NCBI RefSeq assembly: GCF_034377285.1
Contig: NZ_CP139715.1
Coordinates: 1,410,001 to 1,474,000, forward strand
Origin: Thalassobaculum sp. OXR-137
Lineage (GTDB): Bacteria; Pseudomonadota; Alphaproteobacteria; Thalassobaculales; Thalassobaculaceae
DNA: 64,000 nt
Direction of reading: 5' to 3'
Numbering within the stretch: position 1 is the stretch's first letter; each line of letters begins with the position of its first letter. The notes under the pieces were generated by a model. It was not told the DNA's origin and searched no databases. It saw nothing but the letters and a program-made list of their open reading frames with translations. The translations under genes and the position numbers were made by a program. Below are positions 55,667-64,000 of this stretch, one piece after another.

Positions 55667-57004
55667 ATGAATGATTTAGGCATCATCGATCGTTTCATGG
55701 AGACCTTCAGCCAGTATATCGATTCTGGCTTCGGGTTGCTGTCGGGTGATGTCGCCTTCCTGACTTCTATCCTGATCGGCATCGATATCACGCTGGCGGG
55801 CCTGTTCTGGGCTTTGGGCGGCGAAGACAATATCATCGGGCGGCTTTTGAAGAAGGTGCTCTATGTCGGCGTCTTCGCCTACATCTTGAACAACTTCCAG
55901 AACCTCGCCGACATTATTTACCGCTCATTCTCCGGCCTTGGCATTCAGGCCGCACCCGGCGGCATGACCGCCGATGACCTGCTCAAACCCGGCAAGATCG
56001 CGGCAACCGGCTATGAGGCTGCCTATCCGCTGCTCGAACAGGTGAGCAATCTCGTCGGCTTCCCGGAAATCTTCGGCAACGCGCTCACCGTCTTTGTGCT
56101 GTTGCTGGCTTGGTTTCTGGTCCTCATCGCCTTCTTCATTCTGGCGATCCAGCTTTTCATCACCGTATTGGAATTCAAGCTAACGACGCTCGCGGGCTTC
56201 GTGCTCGTGCCCTTCGCGCTGTGGAACAAGACCGCCTTCTTGGCCGAGCGCGTGCTTGGCAATGTCATCTCAAGCGGCATCAAGGTGATGGTGCTGGCGG
56301 TTATCGCCGGCATCGGCTCGACGCTGTTTTCCACCTTTACGACCGGCCTTCAGGGCCAGGAACCCGATCTTGCCGCCGCCATGTCGCAGGTGCTGGGGGC
56401 GCTGGCCCTTCTGGGCCTCGGCATATTCGGCCCCGGCATCGCCTCGGGTCTTGTGTCTGGCGCACCGCAGCTTGGGGCAGGGGCTGCCCTTGGCACAGCG
56501 GGTGCTGCCGCAGGGGCGGCGGTTCTTGCCGGAAGTGCCGCTATTGCCGGTGCAGGAATGGTGGCCGGTGGTGGGCTTGCCGCCATTCGGGCCGGAACGG
56601 CGCTAGGTTCGGCGGCGTCGACTGCATTCCAATTGGGCCGCGCTACATCTGGTGCTTCAGGGATGGCAGGGGCCGCGGCGGGCATGGGCGGTGTTGCTCG
56701 TGCTACTGGCGGAGCCGCCACACAAGGCGCGCGTTCTGCTGCTGGCCGTGCGGCAGGTTCGCTTAAACAAAGTGCCAATACTGGCCGCAATAAAGCTTGG
56801 ACGGCCACCGGCGGCGCACCAACCGCCGCGATGAGTGAGGGTGCATCCGTTAGCACTGCCACCAACTCCGCTCCTGATTGGGCAAAACGCATCCGCTCCG
56901 AACAGAGCGCCCGCGCCAGCCGTCATGCGGTGGGCCAGGCGATTAAGGACGGTGACCGCCCCGGCCAAGGGGCCAATCCCACCATCAACGAAAAGGACGA
57001 ATGA
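55667..57004 (+). CDS. trbL: TrbL (VirB6-like)
   Basis: A 445-residue inner-membrane protein with about six hydrophobic segments in the first 270 residues (for example VFVLLLAWFLVLIAFFILAI). A long Ala/Gly-rich, low-complexity C-terminal domain of about 170 residues follows and ends in a charged tail. This is the standard TrbL plan. It follows trbJ directly, with no entry-exclusion gene between. Confidence 0.92.
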   Translation: MNDLGIIDRFMETFSQYIDSGFGLLSGDVAFLTSILIGIDITLAGLFWALGGEDNIIGRLLKKVLYVGVFAYILNNFQNLADIIYRSFSGLGIQAAPGGMTADDLLKPGKIAATGYEAAYPLLEQVSNLVGFPEIFGNALTVFVLLLAWFLVLIAFFILAIQLFITVLEFKLTTLAGFVLVPFALWNKTAFLAERVLGNVISSGIKVMVLAVIAGIGSTLFSTFTTGLQGQEPDLAAAMSQVLGALALLGLGIFGPGIASGLVSGAPQLGAGAALGTAGAAAGAAVLAGSAAIAGAGMVAGGGLAAIRAGTALGSAASTAFQLGRATSGASGMAGAAAGMGGVARATGGAATQGARSAAGRAAGSLKQSANTGRNKAWTATGGAPTAAMSEGASVSTATNSAPDWAKRIRSEQSARASRHAVGQAIKDGDRPGQGANPTINEKDE

Positions 57005-57007
57005 TCC

Positions 57008-57715
57008 ATGTTTAGACGACCCATACAGCGATACGGGCAAACACCCGAAACTGTTACCCCTTACCAAAAAGCCGAGCAGCTCTGGGACGAGCGTATCGGC
57101 ACATCCCGCGTTCAGGCGCGCAACTGGCGGCTCATGGCCTTCGGCTGTTTTGCTTTGTCGGCAGCGCTCTCCGGCGCGCTGGTCTGGCAATCGATGCAAA
57201 GCCGCGTTGTGCCCTATGTCGTCGAGGTTGATAAATTCGGCGAAGCCCGCGCTGTTGCGCCCGCCATTCAGAATTATCAGCCCGCCGATGCCCAGATCGC
57301 CTGGCACCTCGCCCGGTTTGTCACCCATGTGCGCGGCGTTTCCACCGATCCGGTGCTGGTGCGGCAAAACTGGCTGGCGGCATATGACTTTGCTACCGAC
57401 CGCGCGGCGCTGTTTTTGAACGAGTACGCCAAGGCCAATGATCCCTTCGGTCAGATCGGCACGCGCAGCGTCTCGGTGCAGGTGACCAGCGTGGTGCGGG
57501 CCTCCGATACCTCCTTCCAGGTCAAATGGACCGAGCAGGTGTTCGAGCGCGGCAGCCTCGCCAAGACCGAGCGCTGGACCGCGATCCTGACCACCATCAT
57601 CCAGCCGCCGCGTTCCGCCGAGCAATTGCGCAAAAACCCGCTCGGCCTGTTCGTCAGTGCCATCGACTGGTCGCGCGAGCTTGACACCCCCAATCCAAAG
57701 GAACCCGCAAAATGA
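57008..57715 (+). CDS. trbF: TrbF (VirB8-like)
   Basis: A 235-residue protein with one N-terminal membrane helix (about 41-60), then a VirB8-type periplasmic domain: VVPYVVEVDKFGEARAVAPA, then FVTHVRGVSTDPVLVRQNW and KTERWTAILTTIIQPPRSAE. It links inner and outer channel parts. It starts 3 bp after trbL and overlaps trbG by 4 bp. Confidence 0.94.
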   Translation: MFRRPIQRYGQTPETVTPYQKAEQLWDERIGTSRVQARNWRLMAFGCFALSAALSGALVWQSMQSRVVPYVVEVDKFGEARAVAPAIQNYQPADAQIAWHLARFVTHVRGVSTDPVLVRQNWLAAYDFATDRAALFLNEYAKANDPFGQIGTRSVSVQVTSVVRASDTSFQVKWTEQVFERGSLAKTERWTAILTTIIQPPRSAEQLRKNPLGLFVSAIDWSRELDTPNPKEPAK

Positions 57716-58716
57716 AACACTTGGCTTTAATATCCGTATCAGCGTTGGCCTTATCGGCCTGCGCCACACGGCAATTGCCGCCGACAATTTCCTATGATGC
57801 CGATGACTTCAAACCGGCGGCAATCGAGAAAGCACCATTGAAGCCGGTGCAGATCGTCGAGGTGCCGAAAGTGCTGCCGCTGCCCGGCCAACTCATGCCG
57901 GAACCGGGCAAGGTCGAGGAAGATAAACGCCCGCCGACCACGCGCGTCGAGGACGCCAACAAGGCGGCGACGCAGGAGCCGACAAAGCACGGCTATATCA
58001 ACGCCATCCAAGTCTATCCCTATGCGGAAGGCGCACTCTACCGTCTCTATGCTGCGCCGGAACGGGTCAGCGACATCGCGCTTCAGCCGGGCGAAAAGCT
58101 GACCTCGGTGTCTGCCGGCGACACGGTGCGCTGGGTGATCGGCGATACGCTGAGCGGCACTGGCGACAATCAGCGCACCCATGTGCTGGTCAAACCCTTC
58201 GCGCCGGGCCTCACCACCAATCTGGTCATCACCACTGACCGGCGTTCTTATCATTTGCAACTGGACAGCACCGAGAAAACGGCGATGGCGGCGATCTCCT
58301 GGACCTATGCGTCCGATCAACTGACCACATTGCGTCGCCAGAACGCGGTGGCCGAGGCGGCGTTGCCGGTTGCGTCCAACCTGGCGCTGGAAAACATCCG
58401 CTTCCGCTACGCTATCACCGGAGACAACCCGCCCTGGAAGCCGGTGCGCGCCTTCGATGACGGCCACAAGGTCTATATCGAGTTTCCGCGCCGCATTGAT
58501 CAAGGCGAGGCCCCGCCGCTGTTTGTGGTGGGCACGGACGGCGGCAGCGAACTCGTCAACTACCGTATGCGCGGTAATTACTACATCGTCGATCGCCTCT
58601 TCGCCGCCGCCGAGTTGCGGCTGGGTGCCACGCCGCAACAGGTCGTGCGCATCACGCGCACCGACGGGACGCCCCGGCGGACCAGCCTCTTTGGCAGCGC
58701 GGAGGGGCAAAAATGA
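57712..58716 (+). CDS. trbG: TrbG (VirB9-like)
   Basis: A 334-residue protein. Its signal ends in a lipobox (LALSACATRQ), so it is probably a lipoprotein. It then has a proline-rich region and a VirB9/CagX-type beta domain (TNLVITTDRRSYHLQL, then NIRFRYAITGDNPPWKPVRA, then FDDGHKVYIEFPRRI). It is part of the outer-membrane core complex. ATGA overlaps at both ends. Confidence 0.94.
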   Translation: MKHLALISVSALALSACATRQLPPTISYDADDFKPAAIEKAPLKPVQIVEVPKVLPLPGQLMPEPGKVEEDKRPPTTRVEDANKAATQEPTKHGYINAIQVYPYAEGALYRLYAAPERVSDIALQPGEKLTSVSAGDTVRWVIGDTLSGTGDNQRTHVLVKPFAPGLTTNLVITTDRRSYHLQLDSTEKTAMAAISWTYASDQLTTLRRQNAVAEAALPVASNLALENIRFRYAITGDNPPWKPVRAFDDGHKVYIEFPRRIDQGEAPPLFVVGTDGGSELVNYRMRGNYYIVDRLFAAAELRLGATPQQVVRITRTDGTPRRTSLFGSAEGQK

Positions 58717-59909
58717 CAACAAAACAGGATGAAAAGCTCGATCTCCGCGCTGCGCCGGGACGCAAACTGGTGCGCTTCAAGAAGGGCGTGGTGATCGGCG
58801 GCGCAGCTATCGCATCCGCCGGGATTCTTGGTGTCACCATGCTGGCGCTGCAAGCGCCATCCTTCCGAACGGGCCAGCCCGCCGAGGAGCTTTACAACAC
58901 CGACAAGAAACCGACGCCCGACGGTCTTGCCGCGCTGCCGGGGGATTATTCGCAGATCCAGCCATCAACACCTGAACTGGGGCCGCCGCTGCCCGGCGAT
59001 CTTGGCCGTCCCATCCTCGAACGCCAGCGCCAACTTGGCATCGCGCCGGGAGGGGCGGAATTATCCGCCGCCGAGCAGCGCCTCGCCCAGCAGGCCATTC
59101 AGGCCAAGGAATCTGGTGTTTTCTTCCGCATCGAAAATCGGCATCAGCGGAGTGCACCCACGGCCACGCCGCAACCGACGCAAATGGCGGCGGCAACCGT
59201 TTCACCTGACACCGACCGCCTGACACTCGATCCCGAGCGCGACCAGAATAATCAGCAGCGCAAGCTCGATTTCCTGAACCAGCAGGACACCGGCGGCATC
59301 TATAATCCGCATGCCCTGCAAACCCCGGCCTCACCGCATCAGGTCATGGCGGGCAGCGTGATTGCCGCCAGCCTGATCACCGGGATCAATTCCGACCTGC
59401 CGGGCCTTGTCGTGGCGCAGGTCACCGAAAATCTCTACGACACCGTGACGGGCCAGACATTGCTCATCCCGCAAGGTTCCCGGCTAATCGGCACCTATGA
59501 CAGCGTCGTCGCCTTCGGCCAATCCCGTGCGCTGCTCGTCTGGCAGCGGATCATCCTGCCGGACGGATCATCGATCCAGATCGACAATCTCCCCGCTACC
59601 GACGCCGCTGGTTACGCGGGCCTTGAAGATGAAGTGGACTATCACACCTGGCAGTTCGTCAAGGGCATCGCCATGGCGACATTGCTCGGCGTCGGCACGG
59701 AACTGACCTTCGGCGAGGGCGAAAGCGATCTTCTCCGCGCCATCCGTGAATCGACCCAGCAGAACACCGCCCAAGCCGGCCAGCGCCTCACCGAAAAGAA
59801 CCTCAATATCCAGCCCACCATCACCATCCGCCCCGGCTGGCCGCTGCGCATTGTCGTCCAAAGGGACATCGTATTGCGGCCCTACAAGGGCAGAAAGGAT
59901 CGATCATGA
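58713..59909 (+). CDS. trbI: TrbI (VirB10-like)
   Basis: A 398-residue protein with a membrane helix near 29-48, a proline-rich periplasmic stretch, and the VirB10/TrbI C-terminal domain (VMAGSVIAASLITGINSDLP, then LIPQGSRLIGTYDSVVAFGQ, then RIILPDGSSIQIDNLPATDA). It spans both membranes and transmits the ATPase signal. It overlaps trbG and the DUF2274 gene by 4 bp each. Confidence 0.95.
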   Translation: MTTKQDEKLDLRAAPGRKLVRFKKGVVIGGAAIASAGILGVTMLALQAPSFRTGQPAEELYNTDKKPTPDGLAALPGDYSQIQPSTPELGPPLPGDLGRPILERQRQLGIAPGGAELSAAEQRLAQQAIQAKESGVFFRIENRHQRSAPTATPQPTQMAAATVSPDTDRLTLDPERDQNNQQRKLDFLNQQDTGGIYNPHALQTPASPHQVMAGSVIAASLITGINSDLPGLVVAQVTENLYDTVTGQTLLIPQGSRLIGTYDSVVAFGQSRALLVWQRIILPDGSSIQIDNLPATDAAGYAGLEDEVDYHTWQFVKGIAMATLLGVGTELTFGEGESDLLRAIRESTQQNTAQAGQRLTEKNLNIQPTITIRPGWPLRIVVQRDIVLRPYKGRKDRS

Positions 59910-60232
59910 CCAATCTGAAACTCGCCAAACTCCCCGACCGCACACCGGCGAAAATCACCATCACGGTGAGCGCAGATCTCAATCAGGCGCTCTGCGACTA
60001 TCAGAAGCTTTATGCCGCCACCTACGGTGCGTCGGAAAAAATCGCCGATCTGATCCCCTTCATGCTCGAAGCCTTCCTCGACAGCGACCGTGCCTTCGTC
60101 AAGGCTCGGAAGGAGGGGCTGCCGGAGGTTGATGTCGAAAAGCCGCCGCGCCGGGGCCGTATATCCCAAGGGGGCGATGTAGCCCCCGCATCGACCCGCG
60201 CTGCCACTGGTTCACCCGATCAGGAGGGATGA
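59906..60232 (+). CDS. DUF2274 protein
   Basis: A 108-residue protein (MTNLKLAKLPDRTPAKITIT, then VSADLNQALCDYQKLYAATY, then ADLIPFMLEAFLDSDRAF), the DUF2274 family that closes trb operons in alphaproteobacteria. It resembles a ribbon-helix-helix protein and may be regulatory. It overlaps trbI by 4 bp. Confidence 0.88.
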   Translation: MTNLKLAKLPDRTPAKITITVSADLNQALCDYQKLYAATYGASEKIADLIPFMLEAFLDSDRAFVKARKEGLPEVDVEKPPRRGRISQGGDVAPASTRAATGSPDQEG

Positions 60233-60235
60233 CCC

Positions 60236-60403
60236 ATGCAAATTGGCACTTTCACTTTGTCCAATAGCTTTGGTTGGACAGGTTCCATCCGCATCCTCAC
60301 GATTGACGCAAAGATCCGCCTTGTCCTGAACGATGACCGCGACGGCAATAACGCTCCGACCTTCCGTTTCCTCGTCGGCAATACCCGCATTGGTGCGGCC
60401 TGA
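60236..60403 (+). pseudogene. Truncated DUF736-like copy, 55 residues
   Basis: MQIGTFTLSNSFGWTGSIRI, then LTIDAKIRLVLNDDRDGNNA and APTFRFLVGNTRIGAA then a TGA. This is the first half of a DUF736 domain, ending where GAGW or GAAW is expected, so the stop may replace the Trp codon. No homology continues beyond it. It has a good AGGAGGG site and follows DUF2274 by 3 bp, so it may still be translated. Confidence 0.6.
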
Positions 60404-60491
60404 GACGCATGCGCAATCGGTTTTGCTTTCGGCATGCCTGTCTTCCTGATCGCTTCTACGGCGACGTGTGGGCGTTTGGCACGCGCTATCC

Positions 60492-61415
60492 TCACCGTCT
60501 CAACTTCTCCTCCAGTGTTGCCAAGAGCGTGGCATGTTTGCGCGGGTTGGATTGTTTGAGTTTGCGAATGTTCTGGAGCTTCCATTTCACCGCTGGCATG
60601 TCCTTGAGGGTGGGAAATGGCAGCAATTGCCAGTCGGGTTCGCCCGCTTTCAGGCTGAGAAGGAAATCCCGCTCATCCCTCGTCAGGCTTACCGGCAACT
60701 CCCTGAACAGCCAGTCCCTTGTTTCTTCCAACATCTCAAGGCTGACGTCCTCTCGCGTCATGCCGACGAAATCATTGCGATAGGTGGTCTCAAGCGGTTG
60801 CGGGTTTGGCGTCAGGATTTCGTTGATGGGACGATTATGGCCGGCGACATAGGCGACGAAAGCCTGCCGCATTTCCGAGGTAAGCCCCTCATTCTGCCGC
60901 AGCAGCAGGCAGTCGAACCAATCGCGCGGATGCTGGCGGTCCATCGCGGCGACGAGCTTGCCGCCATAGAGTTCCGCTGGTGCCAGGATCGGTAGTTTGA
61001 TAGCGCGTTTGAATTCGTCTGCTGCCAGCGCGCAGAGTTCGGCTGGGCGCACGGGGTGAAGCGTGCCACGCCCGACCGGGTTGACTTCGACTTTGACCTC
61101 GGGAAGGCCGCGGCGCACGAAGAGCTTGATATCGCCCATGCCGGTTGCCGCCTGCCGCCGGACGGAAAAGCCGCGCTGTTCCAGATCGGTTGCCGCCCTG
61201 TTCAGCGCTTTGGATATGGCGTTCAGCGCCTCCTCACGCGGCTGATTGGCGTGGACATAGACCACGTCGATATCGACCGAGAGCCGGGGCATGTCGCGGT
61301 GAAAGAGATTGATGGCGGTGCCGCCCTTCATCGCGAATTCCGTGCCTCGAAAGATGAAGGGCGCGACATCAAGCAGTAGCTGCACGGTCTCCCGATAGCG
61401 TTGGTCCATGTTCAT
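60492..61415 (-). CDS. abiEii: AbiEii-type nucleotidyltransferase toxin
   Basis: A 307-residue protein of the AbiEii/AbiGii toxin family. The nucleotidyltransferase motif is KGGTAINLFHRDMPRLSVDI with the metal Asp pair in DIDVVY (about 27-52). LAPAELYGGKLVAAMDRQHP and RDWFDCLLL further on are also typical. Such enzymes transfer nucleotides to block growth (type IV toxin). It overlaps its antitoxin gene by 4 bp. Confidence 0.88.
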   Translation of the reverse strand: MNMDQRYRETVQLLLDVAPFIFRGTEFAMKGGTAINLFHRDMPRLSVDIDVVYVHANQPREEALNAISKALNRAATDLEQRGFSVRRQAATGMGDIKLFVRRGLPEVKVEVNPVGRGTLHPVRPAELCALAADEFKRAIKLPILAPAELYGGKLVAAMDRQHPRDWFDCLLLRQNEGLTSEMRQAFVAYVAGHNRPINEILTPNPQPLETTYRNDFVGMTREDVSLEMLEETRDWLFRELPVSLTRDERDFLLSLKAGEPDWQLLPFPTLKDMPAVKWKLQNIRKLKQSNPRKHATLLATLEEKLRR

Positions 61416-62122
61416 ATCCTTATCGTGCCGGACGCATGGCGTCGCACGTATGGCGTTGCCGATCCTGTGTGGACGTGGGTGAGATCGAGTTCATCCAGAA
61501 CGGGCAGGGTGGCCCGTCCGGCCAGCGCCAGGAAAAGCCGCACCGCCTTGACGCTGCGGCAGGATTCTAGCAACGGCTGCATCAGCGGGGCGCGGAGGCC
61601 GAAGAGGCTTTCGACGAGATGGGCGGCATCTTCCTCGGATTGATGCTGCGGAACGCCCCACAGCATTTCCAGAACGGCGCGCTCTGGCTCCGCAACGCAC
61701 AGGACGGGCAGGTCGTGCCAGGGGGCTATACCGAGGTTCGGATCGTCAAAGAGATGCCGCCGCCGCACGGTGAGCGAAAAGCGCGCCTGCATCCAGTCCG
61801 GCAGGCGCAACGGGCTTTCCGTGAAAAGCTCCGTATCCGGCCTATGGGCGAGGTTATGTTGATAGCCGTGCCAGGCGAGCGCAGTCTTGCCCCCAACATG
61901 GAAGGTGCCGGGCAGGGCCGCGAGCGAAAGCCGCAATTCCGGCTCATCCCCGGTGCGCAGGAACCAGCCATGCCCAAGCCGCGTGAGCCAACCGGCTTGA
62001 ACATAATGATACGCCAACTGCGCCGACACGCCCTGTTCAGTGAGCCAAGCCGCCGTCAGCGGCTGACCCGGTTGGGCGCGCGTCAGAACCTGTTTCAGAA
62101 GTCCGTATCGATCTAAAGTCAT
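61412..62122 (-). CDS. abiEi: AbiEi-type antitoxin
   Basis: A 236-residue protein. The N-terminal winged helix (DRYGLLKQVLTRAQPGQPLT, then AAWLTEQGVSAQLAYHYVQA) is typical of AbiEi antitoxins that bind their promoter. The C-terminal domain neutralises the toxin. ATG 62122 is preferred to 62164. The pair likely stabilises the ICE and may give abortive phage resistance. Confidence 0.87.
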   Translation of the reverse strand: MTLDRYGLLKQVLTRAQPGQPLTAAWLTEQGVSAQLAYHYVQAGWLTRLGHGWFLRTGDEPELRLSLAALPGTFHVGGKTALAWHGYQHNLAHRPDTELFTESPLRLPDWMQARFSLTVRRRHLFDDPNLGIAPWHDLPVLCVAEPERAVLEMLWGVPQHQSEEDAAHLVESLFGLRAPLMQPLLESCRSVKAVRLFLALAGRATLPVLDELDLTHVHTGSATPYVRRHASGTIRI

Positions 62123-62295
62123 GCTGTATATTTGCGCTTTTTGCAGAGCGAAGTCAAGAAGCATGTTTCACAATTATAATAAAATATAAAGCATGGCTAT
62201 ATATTTGTTCCCTAGATAACCATGGGGCTATGCCCCTTTTCAGTCGCGACTTTTTGCGGTGAGGAACGCACGTATTTCCCGCATAGAAGGGGGGG
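62123..62295. other. AT-rich gap with two copies of a GGGGCTATGCCCC hairpin
   Basis: The first ~90 bp are very AT-rich and include the likely promoter of abiEi-abiEii (minus strand). The hairpin GGGGC-TAT-GCCCC occurs at 62224-62236, followed by TTTT on the plus strand, and again at 62292-62304, where it covers the integrase stop codon. Confidence 0.5.
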
Positions 62296-63462
62296 CTATG
62301 CCCCCGCGCTCATGATTACCTTGCCGATGGCGTCGGAGATCTTGCCAGCGGCGGCTTTGACCGGATCGTTGGCGAGGTGGGCGTAGCGGGCGGTGGTCTG
62401 GACCTGGGTGTGGCCAAGCAGTTTGCCGATCATTGGCAGGCCTTCGCCCAGCGCCAGTGCGCCACTGGCGTAGGAATGGCGTAGGTCGTGGATGCGAAGG
62501 TCGGGCAGTCCGGCCCGCACGCGAATGCGCCGCCAGGGGTGTTGCAGGTCTGTCAGGCGGGCACCTTCGAGCTTGCCGGTGATCACCCAGGGATTGCCTT
62601 CGATCCGCTCGATCTCCTTGAGTATCTTCGCGACTGCGTCGCCAAAATGCACAATCTTCGCGCCAGTTTTGGAATCGGGCAGGCGGAACTCTCGCGCGCG
62701 CATGTCCACGTGGTCCCATTTCAGCGTCATGATCTCGCCCAAGCGGCAGCCGGTGAGCATCAGCAAGCGGATGGCGTTGATCGCCGATCTGGTTTCCGAG
62801 CCATCGATTTCAATTTCGTTCAAGGTTTTACCCAGCGCTGCATACTCTTCTGGCGACAGGAAGCGCTCGCGCTTCTGCTCGGGAAACTTCTTCACATGCA
62901 GACAGGGGTTGGAGTGGTCGGGCCGTAGCCCCCAGACCTCGGCGAGATTGAACATCTTGGACAGCACGCCCAGCGTTCGGTTCGCCTGGTAGGGGACTTC
63001 CCGCATATTGTGATGCAACTCGGCGATGTCCTTGCGCTCGATGTCGCTGGCTTTTCGCGTGCCGATCTTGGGGTTGATGAACAACTCGACCGAACGCCGG
63101 TATTCATACTGCGTCGTTGGTTTGCAGCGCACCGCCACATAGTCCTTGAGGAACCGTTCGCCCAACTCCTTCATGGTCGGCGATTTGCGGGTCAGATCCA
63201 TCTCCTTGACCGGATCGTTGCCCGCCTTGGCTTCGGAGATGATCTGATGCGCCTTCACCCGCGCCTTTTCAGGTGTCGTCGGACCGTGCGGGCCGATGGT
63301 CACCTTGCGCAGCCGCCCCTTCACACGGGTGGTGGCGATGTAGACTTTGCGACCGGATGGCCAGACGCGCAGGCCGAAGCCGCGCAACTCGTCGTCCCAA
63401 TAGGTCACGTCTTTGGTTTCTGGCTCGACCTGATCCACGAAGCGTTTCGTCAGTTTCGGCAT
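62296..63462 (-). CDS. int: Tyrosine integrase of the ICE
   Basis: A 388-residue phage-type integrase. An N-terminal arm-binding domain (DVTYWDDELRGFGLRVWPSG, then RKVYIATTRVKGRLRKVTIG) is followed by a core-binding domain and the catalytic domain with GCRLGE (Arg), IHDLRHSYAS (His-X-X-Arg), LLGHTQV (His) and TARYAHL (Tyr). It recombines at tRNA-fMet. ATG 63462 has GGGGAGG about eight bases upstream. It points away from the att site 240 bp off. Confidence 0.95.
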   Translation of the reverse strand: MPKLTKRFVDQVEPETKDVTYWDDELRGFGLRVWPSGRKVYIATTRVKGRLRKVTIGPHGPTTPEKARVKAHQIISEAKAGNDPVKEMDLTRKSPTMKELGERFLKDYVAVRCKPTTQYEYRRSVELFINPKIGTRKASDIERKDIAELHHNMREVPYQANRTLGVLSKMFNLAEVWGLRPDHSNPCLHVKKFPEQKRERFLSPEEYAALGKTLNEIEIDGSETRSAINAIRLLMLTGCRLGEIMTLKWDHVDMRAREFRLPDSKTGAKIVHFGDAVAKILKEIERIEGNPWVITGKLEGARLTDLQHPWRRIRVRAGLPDLRIHDLRHSYASGALALGEGLPMIGKLLGHTQVQTTARYAHLANDPVKAAAGKISDAIGKVIMSAGA

Positions 63463-63704
63463 AGGCAACACCTCCCCGCAGGTAACAGGCTTAAACTTTC
63501 AGTCTCTGGGTGCTTCCTGATGCGATCCTGAATCCAACCTGATGGGTTTGCGCAGGTAACATATAGGTAACAGAAGAGAGCAAATTCAGGGTAATGCGGG
63601 AGTAGGTGATGGGCAAGAGATATCTTGAAAAAAATAGTAATTACAGTATATTAAGGCGAATTGAGCGTAGTGGAGCGCAAGTGAGGATATTGTGATTATT
63701 GTGA

Positions 63705-63750
<46 letters not shown>

Positions 63751-63757
63751 ACATATC

Positions 63758-63788
63758 GCCGCCAAAGCATCCGCTTGGCGGCTTTTTG
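63758..63788 (+). terminator. Terminator of the tRNA-fMet gene, chromosomal side
   Basis: GCCGCCAAAGC (63758-63768), loop ATCC, GCTTGGCGGC (63773-63782), then TTTTTGTT. A stem with one bulge. It is the natural end of the tRNA transcript now displaced by the ICE. Confidence 0.8.
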
Positions 63789-64000
63789 TTGTTCCGACAC
63801 CACCCTCCGAAACCCGTGACGCGCCAATCCTGCGCCACTCAGGCTTGCACAGGGATGGTGGTCGACGCAGCTGGTTGGATACCGGCTGAAATTTAGTCGG
63901 AAAACGCCCCGGGGGACGCCTGGGCCATTGACTACGCGGCACAGTCCCAGGCGCTCGATGTCGCGCGCAGGTCAGGCATAACGCACATGGTCCTGCTGAC
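63789..64000. other. Chromosomal flank, no gene recognised
   Basis: About 210 bp beyond the element. No frame here is convincing; one spurious frame crosses the tRNA fragment. It cannot identify the host. Confidence 0.4.

Noticed and set aside
60220-60585. 121-codon minus-strand frame between DUF2274 and AbiEii
   Set aside because: Antisense to the DUF736 relic and overlapping the toxin end; no homology.

Overview
The window is almost entirely one integrative and conjugative element (ICE) of an alphaproteobacterium, probably of the Hyphomicrobiales or Sphingomonadales. The evidence is GC-rich coding, a relaxase of the VirD2-like/DUF3363 type, a P-type trb conjugation operon, and a set of DUF proteins (DUF736, DUF2493, DUF2274, DUF6117, DUF7007, DUF7146, DUF2285/DUF6499) that I know from ICEs and plasmids of these orders. 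The right boundary is visible. A tyrosine integrase (62296-63462, minus) faces a 45-bp copy of the 3' half of an initiator tRNA-fMet gene (63705-63749), followed by the tRNA's terminator and about 210 bp of chromosome. The other end, with the intact tRNA, lies left of base 1.

Layout. (1) 1-11630, minus: one tightly coupled defence operon: WYL regulator, PLD/SNF2 helicase, DUF4391, type III-like methyltransferase (Mod), type III restriction helicase (Res), and a SIR2-family protein that is open to the window edge. (2) 11728-15168: an AraC regulator, a single-frame FseA-like excision activator (DUF6499+DUF2285), a thermonuclease and a PP-loop PAPS-reductase-like protein. (3) 15559-19063: an XRE/ImmA-IrrE pair divergent from an operon for DUF2188, a multiubiquitin protein, an E1-like ThiF enzyme and DUF6527. 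A broken integrase follows. (4) 19823-31677: the ICE maintenance block: a ParB-like gene split by an IS21-family element with a 6-bp target duplication, DUF7007, DUF6117, a 1422-residue methyltransferase/helicase, a TOPRIM primase-like protein, a long inverted-repeat (structured) element, and DUF2493. (5) 31756-33661, minus: an inserted two-gene cargo (unknown 438-residue protein and DUF6650). (6) 34574-39201: DUF736, a 49-residue protein, an RdfS-like excisionase, the TraF pilin peptidase, a lytic transglycosylase and the relaxase. (7) 39304-48263: an SbcCD/YhaO-YhaN-like pair and, convergent with it, a Gabija-like pair (OLD ATPase-TOPRIM nuclease plus UvrD helicase). (8) 48399-60232: traG, copG, trbB-C-D-E-J-L-F-G-I and DUF2274. 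(9) 60236-63462: a truncated DUF736 relic, the AbiE toxin-antitoxin pair and the integrase.

How it works together. By analogy with ICEMlSymR7A, the FseA-like protein would switch on rdfS. RdfS plus integrase would excise the element at tRNA-fMet. Relaxase, TraG and the Trb channel would then transfer it, with TraF maturing the TrbC pilin and the transglycosylase opening the cell wall. Two near-identical 33-bp elements sit before traG and before the trb operon and suggest shared control of both transcripts. The cargo is mostly anti-phage or anti-plasmid systems: the extended type III restriction operon, the ubiquitin-like module, Gabija, AbiE, and two less understood pairs (39304-44084 and 31756-33661). 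The strongest candidates for something new are the SIR2-coupled type III operon at the left edge and the ubiquitin-like module beside an XRE/protease pair.
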